DNA of 11,449 nt from Verrucomicrobia bacterium UBA1629 (GCA_002321305.1 DCMF01000025.1:1-11449); one strand, 5' to 3'. Counted from the first letter of the stretch, positions 1 through 8,046 are shown. Numbers and translations are program-made. The notes: a model not told the origin generated them from the letters alone.

Positions 1-1148
1 CCGGAGGCGACCTCCCCGAGGAAGGTGAGGCCCTTGTACTTGCCGCGCTCCGCGTCCTCGATCTGGAGCTGCATCACCTGCTCCTTCTCGTAGGCGGCGA
101 GCTCCTTGGAGCCGGCGGGGAGCCGCCCGCCCGTGGTCATGTAGAGGTTCCTGAGCGTCCGCCAGGTGCCGACGCCGACGGACGCGGCGGTCTCGCCGAA
201 GCGGTACGCGCCCTGCGTGAGCCACCAGTTCGCGTCGAGGTCGGCCTTCGCGCAGCGGAACGCGGCGAGCGCGCTTTCGCGCTCGTCCTCGTCGAGGAAG
301 CGCAGGGTGCGCCCGTCCACCTCGTCCGCCTTGAGCGATTCGAGGACGATCTCCTGTCCGGCGGGGGAGAGCCCGCCCATGAGGGTGGCGAACTGCACGG
401 CGCGCTCCTTGGCCATCAGCCGCTTCTCGTGGCTCTCGACCGCCTCCGCGTCGGTGTCGAACATCTCGAAGACCTTGTCCTTGAAGCCGCGCCCCTCCTT
501 CGCCATGAGGATCTTCTGCGCCTCGTTGGATTCGAGCCATCTCTGCGCCTCGCGGCTGAAGAGCCCGTCGGGGTTCGTCCCCCTGTAGACGCCGAGGAGG
601 CGCGAGAGGTTTCCCCTGCCGTACTCGGCCTCCGCGCCGAACACCTTCGATCCGTCCGTGTCGTCCCTGAAGCCGAAGCGCGGATCGGCCTCCACGAGAT
701 CCATGTAGTACCCCTGCGCCTCGTCGTCGGAGAGGCGCGAGACGTCCTGCGCCATCGCGTTCCTCAGCGCGTGGAGGAAGTTCTCCTCGCGCCTGTTGAC
801 CTTCTCGACCTCCGGATCGCTGAAGATGCCGTCGAGGAAGGTGTCCCCGTCGATGTTCCCGCTGTCGAGGTCGCTGAACCAGCGGTCGTGGGCGAGGGCG
901 CGCTGCTGGTCGAACCACGACATCCTGCCCCAGCTCTCGCCGTACTGCTTCCTGACGCGCTCCCTCTCCCCGTCCGAGTAGAGGTTTCCCTCGGGCGCCC
1001 TGACGTCGCCCTTGGAGGGCGCGATCGCGTCGGCCGCGGGCGCGGGGGGCGGCTGGATGGGCATGGAGACGGTCTCCGTCCTGTTGGGCATGGAGACGGC
1101 CTCCACACTGTTGAGCGTGGAGTTGCCGAAGGTTTCGTCGTATGGCAT
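1..1148 (-). CDS. Probable gp16-like internal virion / DNA-ejection protein, N-terminal part (partial)
   Basis: This frame is open from an ATG at 1148 to the left edge, giving the first 382 residues of a longer protein. By position it corresponds to T7 gene 16, whose product leaves the virion and forms part of the channel for DNA entry across the cell envelope. The visible part begins with a low-complexity Pro/Ala-rich stretch (about residues 18-45) holding a doubled V-S-M-P motif. It continues as acidic, helical, Asp/Glu/Arg-rich sequence with a Gly/aromatic patch near residues 305-335 (WW, GAYRFGE, GTW). I see no lytic transglycosylase signature like the one at the N-terminus of T7 gp16. 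The start lies 8 bases after the stop of the preceding gene, but upstream bases show no good Shine-Dalgarno sequence, unlike the neighbours. The assignment rests on synteny and expected large size, not on recognised sequence similarity. Confidence 0.6.
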   Translation of the reverse strand, partial: MPYDETFGNSTLNSVEAVSMPNRTETVSMPIQPPPAPAADAIAPSKGDVRAPEGNLYSDGERERVRKQYGESWGRMSWFDQQRALAHDRWFSDLDSGNIDGDTFLDGIFSDPEVEKVNRREENFLHALRNAMAQDVSRLSDDEAQGYYMDLVEADPRFGFRDDTDGSKVFGAEAEYGRGNLSRLLGVYRGTNPDGLFSREAQRWLESNEAQKILMAKEGRGFKDKVFEMFDTDAEAVESHEKRLMAKERAVQFATLMGGLSPAGQEIVLESLKADEVDGRTLRFLDEDERESALAAFRCAKADLDANWWLTQGAYRFGETAASVGVGTWRTLRNLYMTTGGRLPAGSKELAAYEKEQVMQLQIEDAERGKYKGLTFLGEVAS

Positions 1149-1156
1149 TGCTTGTC

Positions 1157-3055
1157 TCACTTGTCGGGATGGTCTGTCTTGCCGGCTTGCGAGGGCGTTC
1201 CCACGTCCTCCTCGGCGTAGGCGCGCTGGACGCTGAACACGCCCGCGTTGCCTTTCGTCCGCTCGTAGCGGCGGAGCTGCATGATGCGGTCGCGGAAGGC
1301 CTTCGCCCGCGCCGCCCTGGACGCCGGCTCCACGAGTTCCCGGAGGAGCCTGTCCGCGCCCGCGCGGTCTCCGGGATGCCGGACGAGGTAGTCCTTGACG
1401 AGGCGGTGCGCCTCGTCGATGTCCTCGACCGTGAAGTCGGGGTTGGCCCAGTGGCCCGACTGCACGTATTCGGCGCTGGACGAGCCGAGAAGGGTGGAGA
1501 TCGCGCTGTCAGACCTTGGAGTGCCGCGCCTCGCCGGATCGACGGCAATGGCCACCTCGCCCTCGCCCACGCCGAGGAACGCGGAGAACACCTGGTTGGC
1601 GATGCGGTCGTCCTCCGCGTTGCGCCTCTGCCGGGCGTCGTGCCAAAGTCCGAAGTAGTCCCTGGCGGAGAGGCGCGGCTTCGCCGCCTCGACCGCCGCC
1701 TCGATCCGCTCGGCCGGCGTGTTGCTCCGGTCCGCGTCCGCGACCATCTGCTTCAGGCGCACCCACTCGGCGGCGTCGGAGCGCGCGGCGAACTGCTCCG
1801 GGCGCTGCATGTCGGAAAAGAGCTGGTTGCGGTCTTCGCGCAGCTTCTGGTACCGGGCCAGGAGGCGGCTGCCCTGGTCGAAGGAGATCTGCCTGGCGTT
1901 GACCGCCTGCCGGAGCTCCGCGAGAAACTGGCCCTCGTCCCCCATCGCCACGCCGGCCGCCTTGGAGGGGTCGAACCTGCCGCCTGTCTCGGCGAGCGGA
2001 TAGGCCATCTTCCACTGGATCTCGTCGAGCTTCGCGCCGATCTTCGCCGCGTTGTCCCCCTGCTGCCTCGACAGGGCCATCTCGTAGCTGCGCCGCGCCT
2101 TCTGGGTCTCGGCCCTGATGGCGTTCGCCTGCGCTTCGGTGATGTGCTTCGCCTTGAGAAGCCCGTCCGTGATCGCGTCGGCCTTGCCGAGCGCGGATTC
2201 GGGATCGTGCGCGCCGAGGCGCTGGTTGTTCGCCGCCGCGCCCGCGAGGGACTTGATGCGGTTCAGCATGAAGTTCTTCAGCGAGGCGTCGTAGATCCTC
2301 CGGACATGCGCCTGTTCGCCCGGGTTCAGCTGGTCGAACCGCTTCCCGCCACGGAACACGATGTCCCTGATGCGGAGCGCAGCGTTCGCGTTCATCTCGT
2401 CCGCGTTCTCGACGAGGGATCCGAGGTTGAGGACCGCCATCTGCGTCGCGCCCCATTCGGCGGAGTTGGCGAAGGTCGCATCGTCCGCGCCGTAGTCCCT
2501 CGACACGTTCTCGGACGTGTGAAGCGCGTATTCCTCCGTCTGGTCCTTGATCTTCTGCGCGGCGAGCCTCATGTGGTTCGCCGCCGCCGCGTTGTCGAGC
2601 CGCCCCTCGTAGATGGCGAACTGCCTGTCGAAGTGCGCTCTCGCGCCGCCGTTGAGCCCCCTGTAGATGTCCGTGTCCCGGAACTCCCGCTTCAGCCGCC
2701 GACACTCCCTGACCGAGTCCGTGCCGTCCAGCTCCATCGAGCGGTAGTCGCGGTCGGCTACGCCGGGCGTGTGGACCTTCCGCCCGTCGGCGCCGACCTC
2801 GTCCGTCCCGTTCCACCGGGCGTTGAACCAGTTCTCCGCCTGGTGCATCGCATAGGTCGCGTCCCGGATGTCAGCTCGGTCCTTGATCTGCGCGATGTCG
2901 AAGAGCGCGCGAGCCGCCGCGCCGATCCCGCGCTGCATGGCCGCTCCGCCTTCGACCGCGAGGCGGGCGGATCCGCTGTCGAGATGCGGGGCGATGATGC
3001 TGCCGGGAACGGCAAGCGGGCGGTCGCCAAAGTCAATCGTGGGCATCGTGGCCAT
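1157..3055 (-). CDS. Probable gp15-like internal virion (core) protein
   Basis: A 632-residue protein, almost wholly alpha-helical by composition (rich in Ala, Arg, Glu, Asp and Gln), with no signal peptide or membrane segment. T7 gp15 is 747 residues; it sits in the internal core of the head and is ejected with gp14 and gp16 to build the trans-envelope conduit. This protein occupies the same place, between gp14-like and gp16-like genes. Stretches such as residues 140-180 (YRGLNGGARAHFDRQF onwards) and 330-400 look like long helices. The ATG at 3055 has an AAGGAGGGA ribosome site at 3063-3070, inside the end of the upstream gene, and the spacing between the genes is 14 bases. A second ATG three codons in is less well placed. 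The coding status is secure; the function is inferred from order, size and composition. Confidence 0.72.
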   Translation of the reverse strand: MATMPTIDFGDRPLAVPGSIIAPHLDSGSARLAVEGGAAMQRGIGAAARALFDIAQIKDRADIRDATYAMHQAENWFNARWNGTDEVGADGRKVHTPGVADRDYRSMELDGTDSVRECRRLKREFRDTDIYRGLNGGARAHFDRQFAIYEGRLDNAAAANHMRLAAQKIKDQTEEYALHTSENVSRDYGADDATFANSAEWGATQMAVLNLGSLVENADEMNANAALRIRDIVFRGGKRFDQLNPGEQAHVRRIYDASLKNFMLNRIKSLAGAAANNQRLGAHDPESALGKADAITDGLLKAKHITEAQANAIRAETQKARRSYEMALSRQQGDNAAKIGAKLDEIQWKMAYPLAETGGRFDPSKAAGVAMGDEGQFLAELRQAVNARQISFDQGSRLLARYQKLREDRNQLFSDMQRPEQFAARSDAAEWVRLKQMVADADRSNTPAERIEAAVEAAKPRLSARDYFGLWHDARQRRNAEDDRIANQVFSAFLGVGEGEVAIAVDPARRGTPRSDSAISTLLGSSSAEYVQSGHWANPDFTVEDIDEAHRLVKDYLVRHPGDRAGADRLLRELVEPASRAARAKAFRDRIMQLRRYERTKGNAGVFSVQRAYAEEDVGTPSQAGKTDHPDK

Positions 3056-3069
3056 GGTTCAGTCCCTCC

Positions 3070-4074
3070 TTAGTCGTAGAACGCGGACGCGAGAGAGGTG
3101 GCGGCTCCCGCCGCACCCTGTATCCAGGACGAGGTCGACCTGAGGTTTCCGAGCCTCTTCGCATTGGCCGCGCCCATCCGCTGGTTGGCCGCAGACATCC
3201 GGCCGAGCGCCGCGTTCGCCGCGTGGGTGGCGTTCCTGATGCGGAGGTTGTAGTCTACCTTGCCCTGTTCCATCGCCATCTCCGCCGCCGCGTCCTGCTC
3301 GAACATCGCCGGAGCCGACTCGGCGCGGGTCTCCAGCATCACGCCGTTCGACGCCGCCGCGACCTTGCCCTTGCCGACCAGCTGCCGCCGCCTCTTCGCG
3401 AGGCGTTCCTTCTCCTCCGCCGCCGCGTTGGTCTCCGCGGCTTGCCTCATGTCGTCGATCCCGGCCTTGATCTCGGACATCTCCGCCTCGCCCTCAAGCC
3501 GCTTCGCTTCCGCGTCCGCCGCCGCCGCCGCAGTCTGCGCTCCGAGGAATCCGTTGTAGAGCTGGAGGCCCGCAGAGCCGACCTTCATCGCAGGGACAAC
3601 ATACCTGCCGAAGTCCGACATGCCCGTCCCGGAATCCTTCGCGGATTCCGCGCCTGCCCCGGTTGCCGCAGAGGACGCGCCCTCCGCTCCGGACAGGAGG
3701 GAGGAGCCGAGGTTCCACGCGCCCGCTCCGGCGGACGCGCCCATGCTGACGTACCCTGCGGTCTGCCCGTCGATCAGCCCGACATTCTGATGGCCGGCGA
3801 ACTCGGCGGTCGTGGAGACGCCTTCGGCAGCCCAGCCGGCAGGGCCGGAGAACACGTTGACGGTACGCCGGATGTCGGTTCCCGCGCCGCGGACGAGCGC
3901 CTCGCCGACATCGTTCCCGGCGGCTTCCGCGTTGCCAGCCTTGCCGAACATGTTCAGTCCGACATCGCCCATCGCGCTCAGCCATCCGCCCGGGTCGAGA
4001 GCCTCCGAAGCGTATCCGACTCCGTAGGAGATCGGGTCGACGATCGCCGCGCCAATGGAAAGTGCCTGTCCCAT
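3070..4074 (-). CDS. gp14-like internal virion protein with N-terminal extension
   Basis: A 334-residue protein. The C-terminal half (about residues 165-334) has the pattern of podophage internal virion protein B (T7 gp14): an Ala/Gln-rich amphipathic helix (GAQTAAAAADAEAKRLEGEA), a basic KRRRQLVGKGKVAAASNGV segment, then a helix with repeated NAA/AANAA motifs and a small-residue tail (GAAGAATSLASAF) suited to membrane insertion. In T7, gp14 is ejected into the outer membrane. T7 gp14 is only about 196 residues. The extra N-terminal 155 or so residues here are Gly/Ala/Ser-rich with weakly hydrophobic stretches and no clear domain. The ATG at 4074 is preceded by AGGAGG at about 4083-4088, and only 3 bases separate it from the previous stop. 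The C-terminal match is good; the N-terminal role is unknown. Confidence 0.8.
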   Translation of the reverse strand: MGQALSIGAAIVDPISYGVGYASEALDPGGWLSAMGDVGLNMFGKAGNAEAAGNDVGEALVRGAGTDIRRTVNVFSGPAGWAAEGVSTTAEFAGHQNVGLIDGQTAGYVSMGASAGAGAWNLGSSLLSGAEGASSAATGAGAESAKDSGTGMSDFGRYVVPAMKVGSAGLQLYNGFLGAQTAAAAADAEAKRLEGEAEMSEIKAGIDDMRQAAETNAAAEEKERLAKRRRQLVGKGKVAAASNGVMLETRAESAPAMFEQDAAAEMAMEQGKVDYNLRIRNATHAANAALGRMSAANQRMGAANAKRLGNLRSTSSWIQGAAGAATSLASAFYD

Positions 4075-4077
4075 AGA

Positions 4078-4596
4078 CTAATCCTCCTGTTTGGTGTAGG
4101 GGTTGCGGAAGAAGAAGAACCGGAACTTGCCGCCGCAGAGCCCGGTCTTGCTCTCCTTCGTGAACTGTCCGCCGAGCCATTCGACCCACTTCATCGACTT
4201 CCCGTACTCGGCATCGACGAAATTCCCGAACTCCGCGATGCCCGGCATCTCGCGGCAGATCCTGTCGACGCCCGCCAACGACCCGACCGCGAAGTCGAGC
4301 GGGTGGCGGTCGACGGCATCCGACGAGAGCATCCACAGGGTCGCGGTCCCGTCGCAGAGGTTGACGCACGACGCGCCGAAGATGCACGACGGCTCTCCGC
4401 ACGCGAGTCCCGTGTAGCAGATCCTCGACGCGGCGACGGACAGGCGGAGGGCCTCTTCGTGCGTCGTCCCGCTCATCCGCTTCACCTCGCGCCTGTCCTC
4501 CTCGCGCATATGTTCCGCGACATACCTGATGTCCGCCTCCGTCGGGACGCGGAAAGAGTAGTTCCTCCGATGCTTCGCGAAGTCGAAACGCGCCAT
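4078..4596 (-). CDS. gp13-like (DUF2833) GNAT-fold internal virion protein
   Basis: A 172-residue protein resembling the T7 gp13/DUF2833 family, relatives of GNAT acetyltransferases common in podophages between tail tubular protein B and gp14. Visible family features are R-x-P-T-E-A-D-I-R-Y-V-A near the start, the M-R-E-E-D-R-R-E-V helix (residues 30-38), EEALRLS, then the PSCIFGASCV and TLWMLSSD strands (residues 69-93) and a closing W-V-E-W-L-G-G segment (137-143). T7 gp13 is 138 residues and helps build the internal core; enzymatic activity is not established. Seven cysteines, five of them between residues 60 and 81, are unusual. The ATG start overlaps the upstream stop as ATGA, and a GTG directly before it could be an alternative start. 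A GGAG sits 8 bases upstream. The family is fairly sure; the function is not. Confidence 0.82.
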   Translation of the reverse strand: MARFDFAKHRRNYSFRVPTEADIRYVAEHMREEDRREVKRMSGTTHEEALRLSVAASRICYTGLACGEPSCIFGASCVNLCDGTATLWMLSSDAVDRHPLDFAVGSLAGVDRICREMPGIAEFGNFVDAEYGKSMKWVEWLGGQFTKESKTGLCGGKFRFFFFRNPYTKQED

Positions 4597-6761
4597 CACT
4601 CGATCTCCATGTTCATGACGATCTGCAGGAGTTCGCAGGGCTTGTCGTTGTCCGAGACGATGACCAGCTGACCGTCCTCGTTGATCACGCCGCGCGGCAT
4701 CACCTTCACGTCCCCCGTATAGAGGCTGCCCTCCACCCGCGCCTCGACGAGCGGCATGTCGTTGCCGTCCGGGGACCGCACCGCGAGTCCGCCCGTTTGG
4801 TAGACCCGGACGAGGACGTCCTTGATGTTCTTCTTGAAGCCGACGACAGTCCGTTCCTGCGACTCAGGGCGGAGGGTGACGATGAAGGCGTTCACGTTCG
4901 TCTCTTCGCCGCCGATCACGTCCCTGTACCCGTCGTTCGGCCTGCAGAGGTACTGCGTCCCGTCCCTCTCCACGACGAACAGGAGGTCCCCGTAGGTGCG
5001 GTCGGTGCTGGAGTCCGTGCAGGTGCCCGTGCCGACAACCTCAAGGAACGCCGCGTTCCTGATCCGGGAATGGCTCCAGGAGAAGACGTTCTCGTTCTTC
5101 TCGATGGTGAACGAGCAGACCTTGCCGTCCGAGGTGGACACCCAGACGATGTTGTCCGGGTAGTCCTGCAGTCCGATCCCCGTGATCGAGGCGGTCCGCG
5201 TCAGATGCTCCGTCAGGACCGAGCGGTTGATCGGCTTGAGCATGTTCTCCTGCAGGTCGTAGCTGACCGAGTAGCAGGTCTTGTTGTCCGCGCCGACGAA
5301 CACGATGCCCGCCTCCGTCACGACGGGCTGGATGTCCGGCGAGGCGGCGAGGTCGGAGAACTTGGAGATGCGGCAGGAGGATGCGCTGAAGCCCTGCTGC
5401 TGGGAGAAGCCGACCGAGAAGAGCCCCGATTCCGTGAACAGGACCATCATCTCCTGGTACGCCACGATCCACAGGATGAACGCCGGGCCGGACGCGGCGA
5501 TGGTCGGGCTGAACGGGTCGTCCTCGGCGGACGGGCGGTCCGCGTAGAAGTTGTCGAGGTTTCCCGTCTCCGAGAACCACAGGGTCATCGGGAACTTGCC
5601 GGAGTCGTTCGTCGAGTTGGCGAAGACGCGCCTCTGCTGGAAGCAGTCCACGCAGAGGGGCGTGGTCCATCCCGCGCCGAGGATGTCCGTCTGCCCGTAG
5701 ATCATGTCGCTCGGGGTGTGGTTCTCGTCGCGGAACGACCAGCGGAAGAACGCGATCTCCTGCGCGAAGAGCTCGGTCGCGGACTCCGCCTGCGGATCGT
5801 CCTCCGCCCTGTCGCGGTACTTCCCGTCCGACCACTTGTAGGCCGTCTCGGCGGCGAACCACTTCGCGTCCGGCCCCTTGTGGAGCTCGGCCCACGCGCT
5901 CGTGAACGCGGCGTCCGGGTCGTCGGCCATGTAGACGCGCTGAAGTTCGCCGTAGTTTCCGCCCGTCCGCTTCGCGATGAGGATGTAGTCCCACTTCTCC
6001 CGGTCTGCCGCCTTGACCGTGACGGTGATGTCCATGTGGGATCCGGCTTGCCAGGTCTGCGTGAAGCCGTGGCTCTGCTTGGAGGTCTCGGAGTAGACCG
6101 AGTCCTTGACGCACACCACGCCGTAGTAGATCTGCCTGTCGTTCGACGAGACCGTCGTGGAGATCGTCCAGTGCGAGGAGGCGGCGTTCGCGGCCCCGTC
6201 GTAGGGGATGCTGTCCGGGATCGGAGCCTGTCTCCATTCCTCGACGGAGAAGGTCGAGGTTGACATCGGATCGGCCTCGGCCGTGGTCTTGACCTTGAGG
6301 GTGCGGAAGGTATGCTCGTTGGAGATCCAGATCTCGTCGCCGATCTGCTTGTGCTGGAACGCCTTGACAGTCCCGCTGAAGCCCGTGATGTCGATGTGGT
6401 CGACGGTCACGGGATCCGCGTCCTCTCCGTCGCCGGGAACCGTCCACGACCGCTTCGCGCCCTCCTTCGTGTAGAGTTCGACGCGGCAGACCGCCGGAGC
6501 TTCCTCGGTGCTGTACAGGAGGAAGAAGCCGCCCTCGGAGCGGTCGTACTTGTACGGGATGATCTTCACCCGTCCGTGATCCTCCGGGAGGGCCATGAAC
6601 GACGAGATGCCGTGCCGCTTCCGAAGGGTTCCCTCCTTCGACACCACGAAGTTCTCGACCTCCGCCGCGCCCTTGTAGTAGGCCTGGAGATCGCTCCGCC
6701 CGTAGAGGGTCGGGGAGATCTCTCCGCCGCTGAAGTTGTTCTGGATCATCCGCGAAGCCAT
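4596..6761 (-). CDS. Tail tubular protein B (T7 gp12-like tail nozzle)
   Basis: A 721-residue protein that should form the hexameric nozzle at the distal end of the short tail. The N-terminus carries the hallmark of this family: N-F-S-G-G-E-I-S-P-T-L-Y-G-R (residues 9-22), D-L-x-x-Y-Y-K-G-A, then N-F, and G-T-L-R-K-R-H-G (residues 44-51). The rest is beta-rich with many aromatic residues, as expected for the propeller-like body; T7 gp12 is 794 residues. It follows tail tubular protein A by 6 bases and overlaps the next start by 4. The ribosome site is a near-perfect match to the 16S anti-Shine-Dalgarno, fitting a high-copy structural protein. I am confident of this call. Confidence 0.95.
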   Translation of the reverse strand: MASRMIQNNFSGGEISPTLYGRSDLQAYYKGAAEVENFVVSKEGTLRKRHGISSFMALPEDHGRVKIIPYKYDRSEGGFFLLYSTEEAPAVCRVELYTKEGAKRSWTVPGDGEDADPVTVDHIDITGFSGTVKAFQHKQIGDEIWISNEHTFRTLKVKTTAEADPMSTSTFSVEEWRQAPIPDSIPYDGAANAASSHWTISTTVSSNDRQIYYGVVCVKDSVYSETSKQSHGFTQTWQAGSHMDITVTVKAADREKWDYILIAKRTGGNYGELQRVYMADDPDAAFTSAWAELHKGPDAKWFAAETAYKWSDGKYRDRAEDDPQAESATELFAQEIAFFRWSFRDENHTPSDMIYGQTDILGAGWTTPLCVDCFQQRRVFANSTNDSGKFPMTLWFSETGNLDNFYADRPSAEDDPFSPTIAASGPAFILWIVAYQEMMVLFTESGLFSVGFSQQQGFSASSCRISKFSDLAASPDIQPVVTEAGIVFVGADNKTCYSVSYDLQENMLKPINRSVLTEHLTRTASITGIGLQDYPDNIVWVSTSDGKVCSFTIEKNENVFSWSHSRIRNAAFLEVVGTGTCTDSSTDRTYGDLLFVVERDGTQYLCRPNDGYRDVIGGEETNVNAFIVTLRPESQERTVVGFKKNIKDVLVRVYQTGGLAVRSPDGNDMPLVEARVEGSLYTGDVKVMPRGVINEDGQLVIVSDNDKPCELLQIVMNMEIE

Positions 6762-6765
6762 GGCG

Positions 6766-6775
6766 GATCACCTCC
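6766..6775 (-). promoter_or_regulatory. Near-perfect ribosome binding site of tail tubular protein B
   Basis: The minus strand reads GGAGGTGATC, a ten-base match to the complement of the 16S rRNA 3' end, nine bases before the ATG at 6761. It overlaps the stop codon of tail tubular protein A. It is the strongest ribosome site in the window. Confidence 0.75.
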
Positions 6776-7337
6776 GGGCCTTGATGAAGGGGTTGTCGAA
6801 CCGGCCGCGATAGGCTGTCTCGTCGCTCTCCTTGGTGATCGCGTCCGAGATCTTCATCTTCGCCTGGTTCATGAACCCCTCGGTCTTCTTGTCGTCGCCG
6901 TACATCGGGCCGCAGAGGAGGGCGGCGAGCTGGTAGATCACGCACTCGGTGAACTTGTGCGGGAAGTCCGCCTCGGTGACGTCCCTCGTCACGTAGCGGA
7001 TCTTCGCCGGGAGCCCGTTCGTCTGCACCAGGAGGCGGTCCCGGTTGCGCCTGGTCTTGAAGGGGTTGCCCTCCATGTCCGAGACGAGGATGATCCGGAG
7101 CGCGTCCGGCGGAAGCGGGGCGATCACCCATCCGTAGGGGTCCGGGCGCATCGTGCCGATGTTCCGCTCGACGGCGGCGAAGTCCCAGTCGTGTTCCGAC
7201 AGGCAGTCGGCGAGGGCGCAGTCGTAGAACAGGCGGCAGCGCAGGGCCTCCGTCGAGGCGTCCGACGCGTAGTCGGTGATGGCCCTGTCGTGTCCGAGGA
7301 CCGCGAGCGCGCGGTTGCAGATTTCGGTCTTAGTCAT
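6768..7337 (-). CDS. Tail tubular protein A (T7 gp11-like adaptor)
   Basis: A 189-residue protein, close to the 196 of T7 gp11, which forms the twelve-fold adaptor ring between portal and nozzle. The start T-K-T-E-I-C-N-R-A-L-A-x-L-G (residues 2-15) and the following A-L-R-C-R-L-F-Y-D-C-A-L-A-D-C-L-S-E-H-D-W-D-F are diagnostic for the gatekeeper/tail tube A family. They are followed by P-x-P-Y-G-W-V-I-A-P-L-P-P-D-A-L-R-I and Y-V-T-R-D-V-T-E-A-D-F-P-H-K-F. The ATG at 7337 has AAGGAGG six bases upstream (7344-7350) and lies inside the end of the lipoprotein gene, an 8-base overlap that suggests coupled translation. Confidence 0.95.
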   Translation of the reverse strand: MTKTEICNRALAVLGHDRAITDYASDASTEALRCRLFYDCALADCLSEHDWDFAAVERNIGTMRPDPYGWVIAPLPPDALRIILVSDMEGNPFKTRRNRDRLLVQTNGLPAKIRYVTRDVTEADFPHKFTECVIYQLAALLCGPMYGDDKKTEGFMNQAKMKISDAITKESDETAYRGRFDNPFIKARR

Positions 7338-7686
7338 CCGTTTCCTCCTTGTCGTCCGCCGCGCCGTCAGAGGCGACGGGCGCGAACTCGATCTCGACGC
7401 GCGTCTGCTTCCGCTCCTTCGACGAGTACACGCCGAGGGCCGAGGTGTCGTTCGTCACGCACCCGCCCGCCGTCACCTTCGACAGCGCGAGGTAGTCGCG
7501 GTTGATCCAGATCGTCGTCTTCGGCCCGGTGTAGACGCTGAAGACGGGTATCTTGTACTCGTCCCAGTTGATGTCGCCGAGGTTCGTGGCGGTCGCGCTG
7601 GACGCGACGACGCGCACCCCCGTCGGCGTGGACGAGCAGCCGCACAGCGCGGCGAAGAGCGCGGCAAGAAGGGCTCGGCGCGTCAT
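7330..7686 (-). CDS. Small phage-encoded lipoprotein of unknown function
   Basis: A 118-residue protein with a lipoprotein signal peptide: basic T-R-R, a hydrophobic L-L-A-A-L-F-A-A core, then a lipobox L-C-G-C with Cys17 as the likely lipidated residue followed by Ser-Ser. By the +2 rule known from enterobacteria this favours the outer membrane. The mature part is beta-like (W-D-E-Y-K-I-P-V-F-S-V-Y, T-T-I-W-I-N) with an acidic tail. The open frame continues upstream to 7998, but that part is a shadow of the neighbouring gene. The ATG at 7686 overlaps that gene's stop by 4 bases and has GGAGG five bases upstream. Phage lipoproteins include outer spanins and receptor-blocking superinfection exclusion proteins. 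No spanin-like Pro-rich linker or coiled coil is visible, so I leave the function open. Confidence 0.8.
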   Translation of the reverse strand: MTRRALLAALFAALCGCSSTPTGVRVVASSATATNLGDINWDEYKIPVFSVYTGPKTTIWINRDYLALSKVTAGGCVTNDTSALGVYSSKERKQTRVEIEFAPVASDGAADDKEETDD

Positions 7687-8033
7687 TCCGCCCTCCACGC
7701 CGCGTAGGCCGTGCGGAACGCGTCGACGACGTGCGCCGTCTCGTCCGCCGTCAGCTTCAGGTCCGAGAGCGCGCTGACGAGGTCGGCGAAAGCCGCCTGC
7801 GTCACCGCATACGCCCTGTACCAACGCTTCGGGCAGAGGAACGAGAGCGCGTCGAGCGCGTTCAGGATCTTCGTGGCCATGCCGAAGTAGCCCCTGATCT
7901 CGTCGCGCTTCGCGTCGGGGATGCGGTCGGCGAGGGAGTTGGCGACGTCGAGCGCGTAGTCGAGTACGCCCTCGCGCCCGCCCGTGATGAACTTCCACGC
8001 GAGTTTCAGCTTGCTGATCTTGATTTCCTTCAC
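7683..8033 (-). CDS. Hypothetical helical protein upstream of the lipoprotein
   Basis: A 116-residue protein that I do not recognise. It starts with a basic segment (K-E-I-K-I-S-K-L-K-L) and continues as amphipathic helices: W-K-F-I-T-G-G at 13-19, G-V-L-D-Y-A-L-D-V-A-N-S at 22-33, G-M-A-T-K-I-L-N-A-L-D-A-L at 51-63, and an Ala-rich C-terminal pair. There is no signal peptide and no continuous membrane segment. The start is GTG at 8033, with AAGGAA seven bases upstream (8041-8046) and a second AAGGA just before that. It is the first gene after the only real intergenic gap, and its stop overlaps the lipoprotein start (ATGA), so the two are probably made together. A membrane-associated lysis helper or a tail accessory protein is possible; neither is shown. 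Confidence 0.75.
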   Translation of the reverse strand: MKEIKISKLKLAWKFITGGREGVLDYALDVANSLADRIPDAKRDEIRGYFGMATKILNALDALSFLCPKRWYRAYAVTQAAFADLVSALSDLKLTADETAHVVDAFRTAYAAWRAE

Positions 8034-8040
8034 TTTCTGC

Positions 8041-8046
8041 TTCCTT
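8041..8046 (-). promoter_or_regulatory. Ribosome binding site selecting a GTG start
   Basis: AAGGAA on the minus strand, seven bases before the GTG at 8033; a second purine-rich AAGGA precedes it. There is no in-frame ATG at the start of this frame, so this site supports GTG initiation of the 116-residue protein. Confidence 0.6.

Noticed and set aside
1142..3073. 643-codon open frame on the plus strand opposite the gp15-like gene
   Set aside because: Its Arg/Val/Leu-rich, low-complexity protein is the mirror of GC-rich codon use on the minus strand; it has no domain pattern, and it breaks the one-strand operon.
7687..7998. Upstream extension of the lipoprotein frame
   Set aside because: It overlaps the 116-residue gene and is Arg-rich shadow sequence; the signal peptide, ATGA overlap and GGAGG fix the start at 7686.
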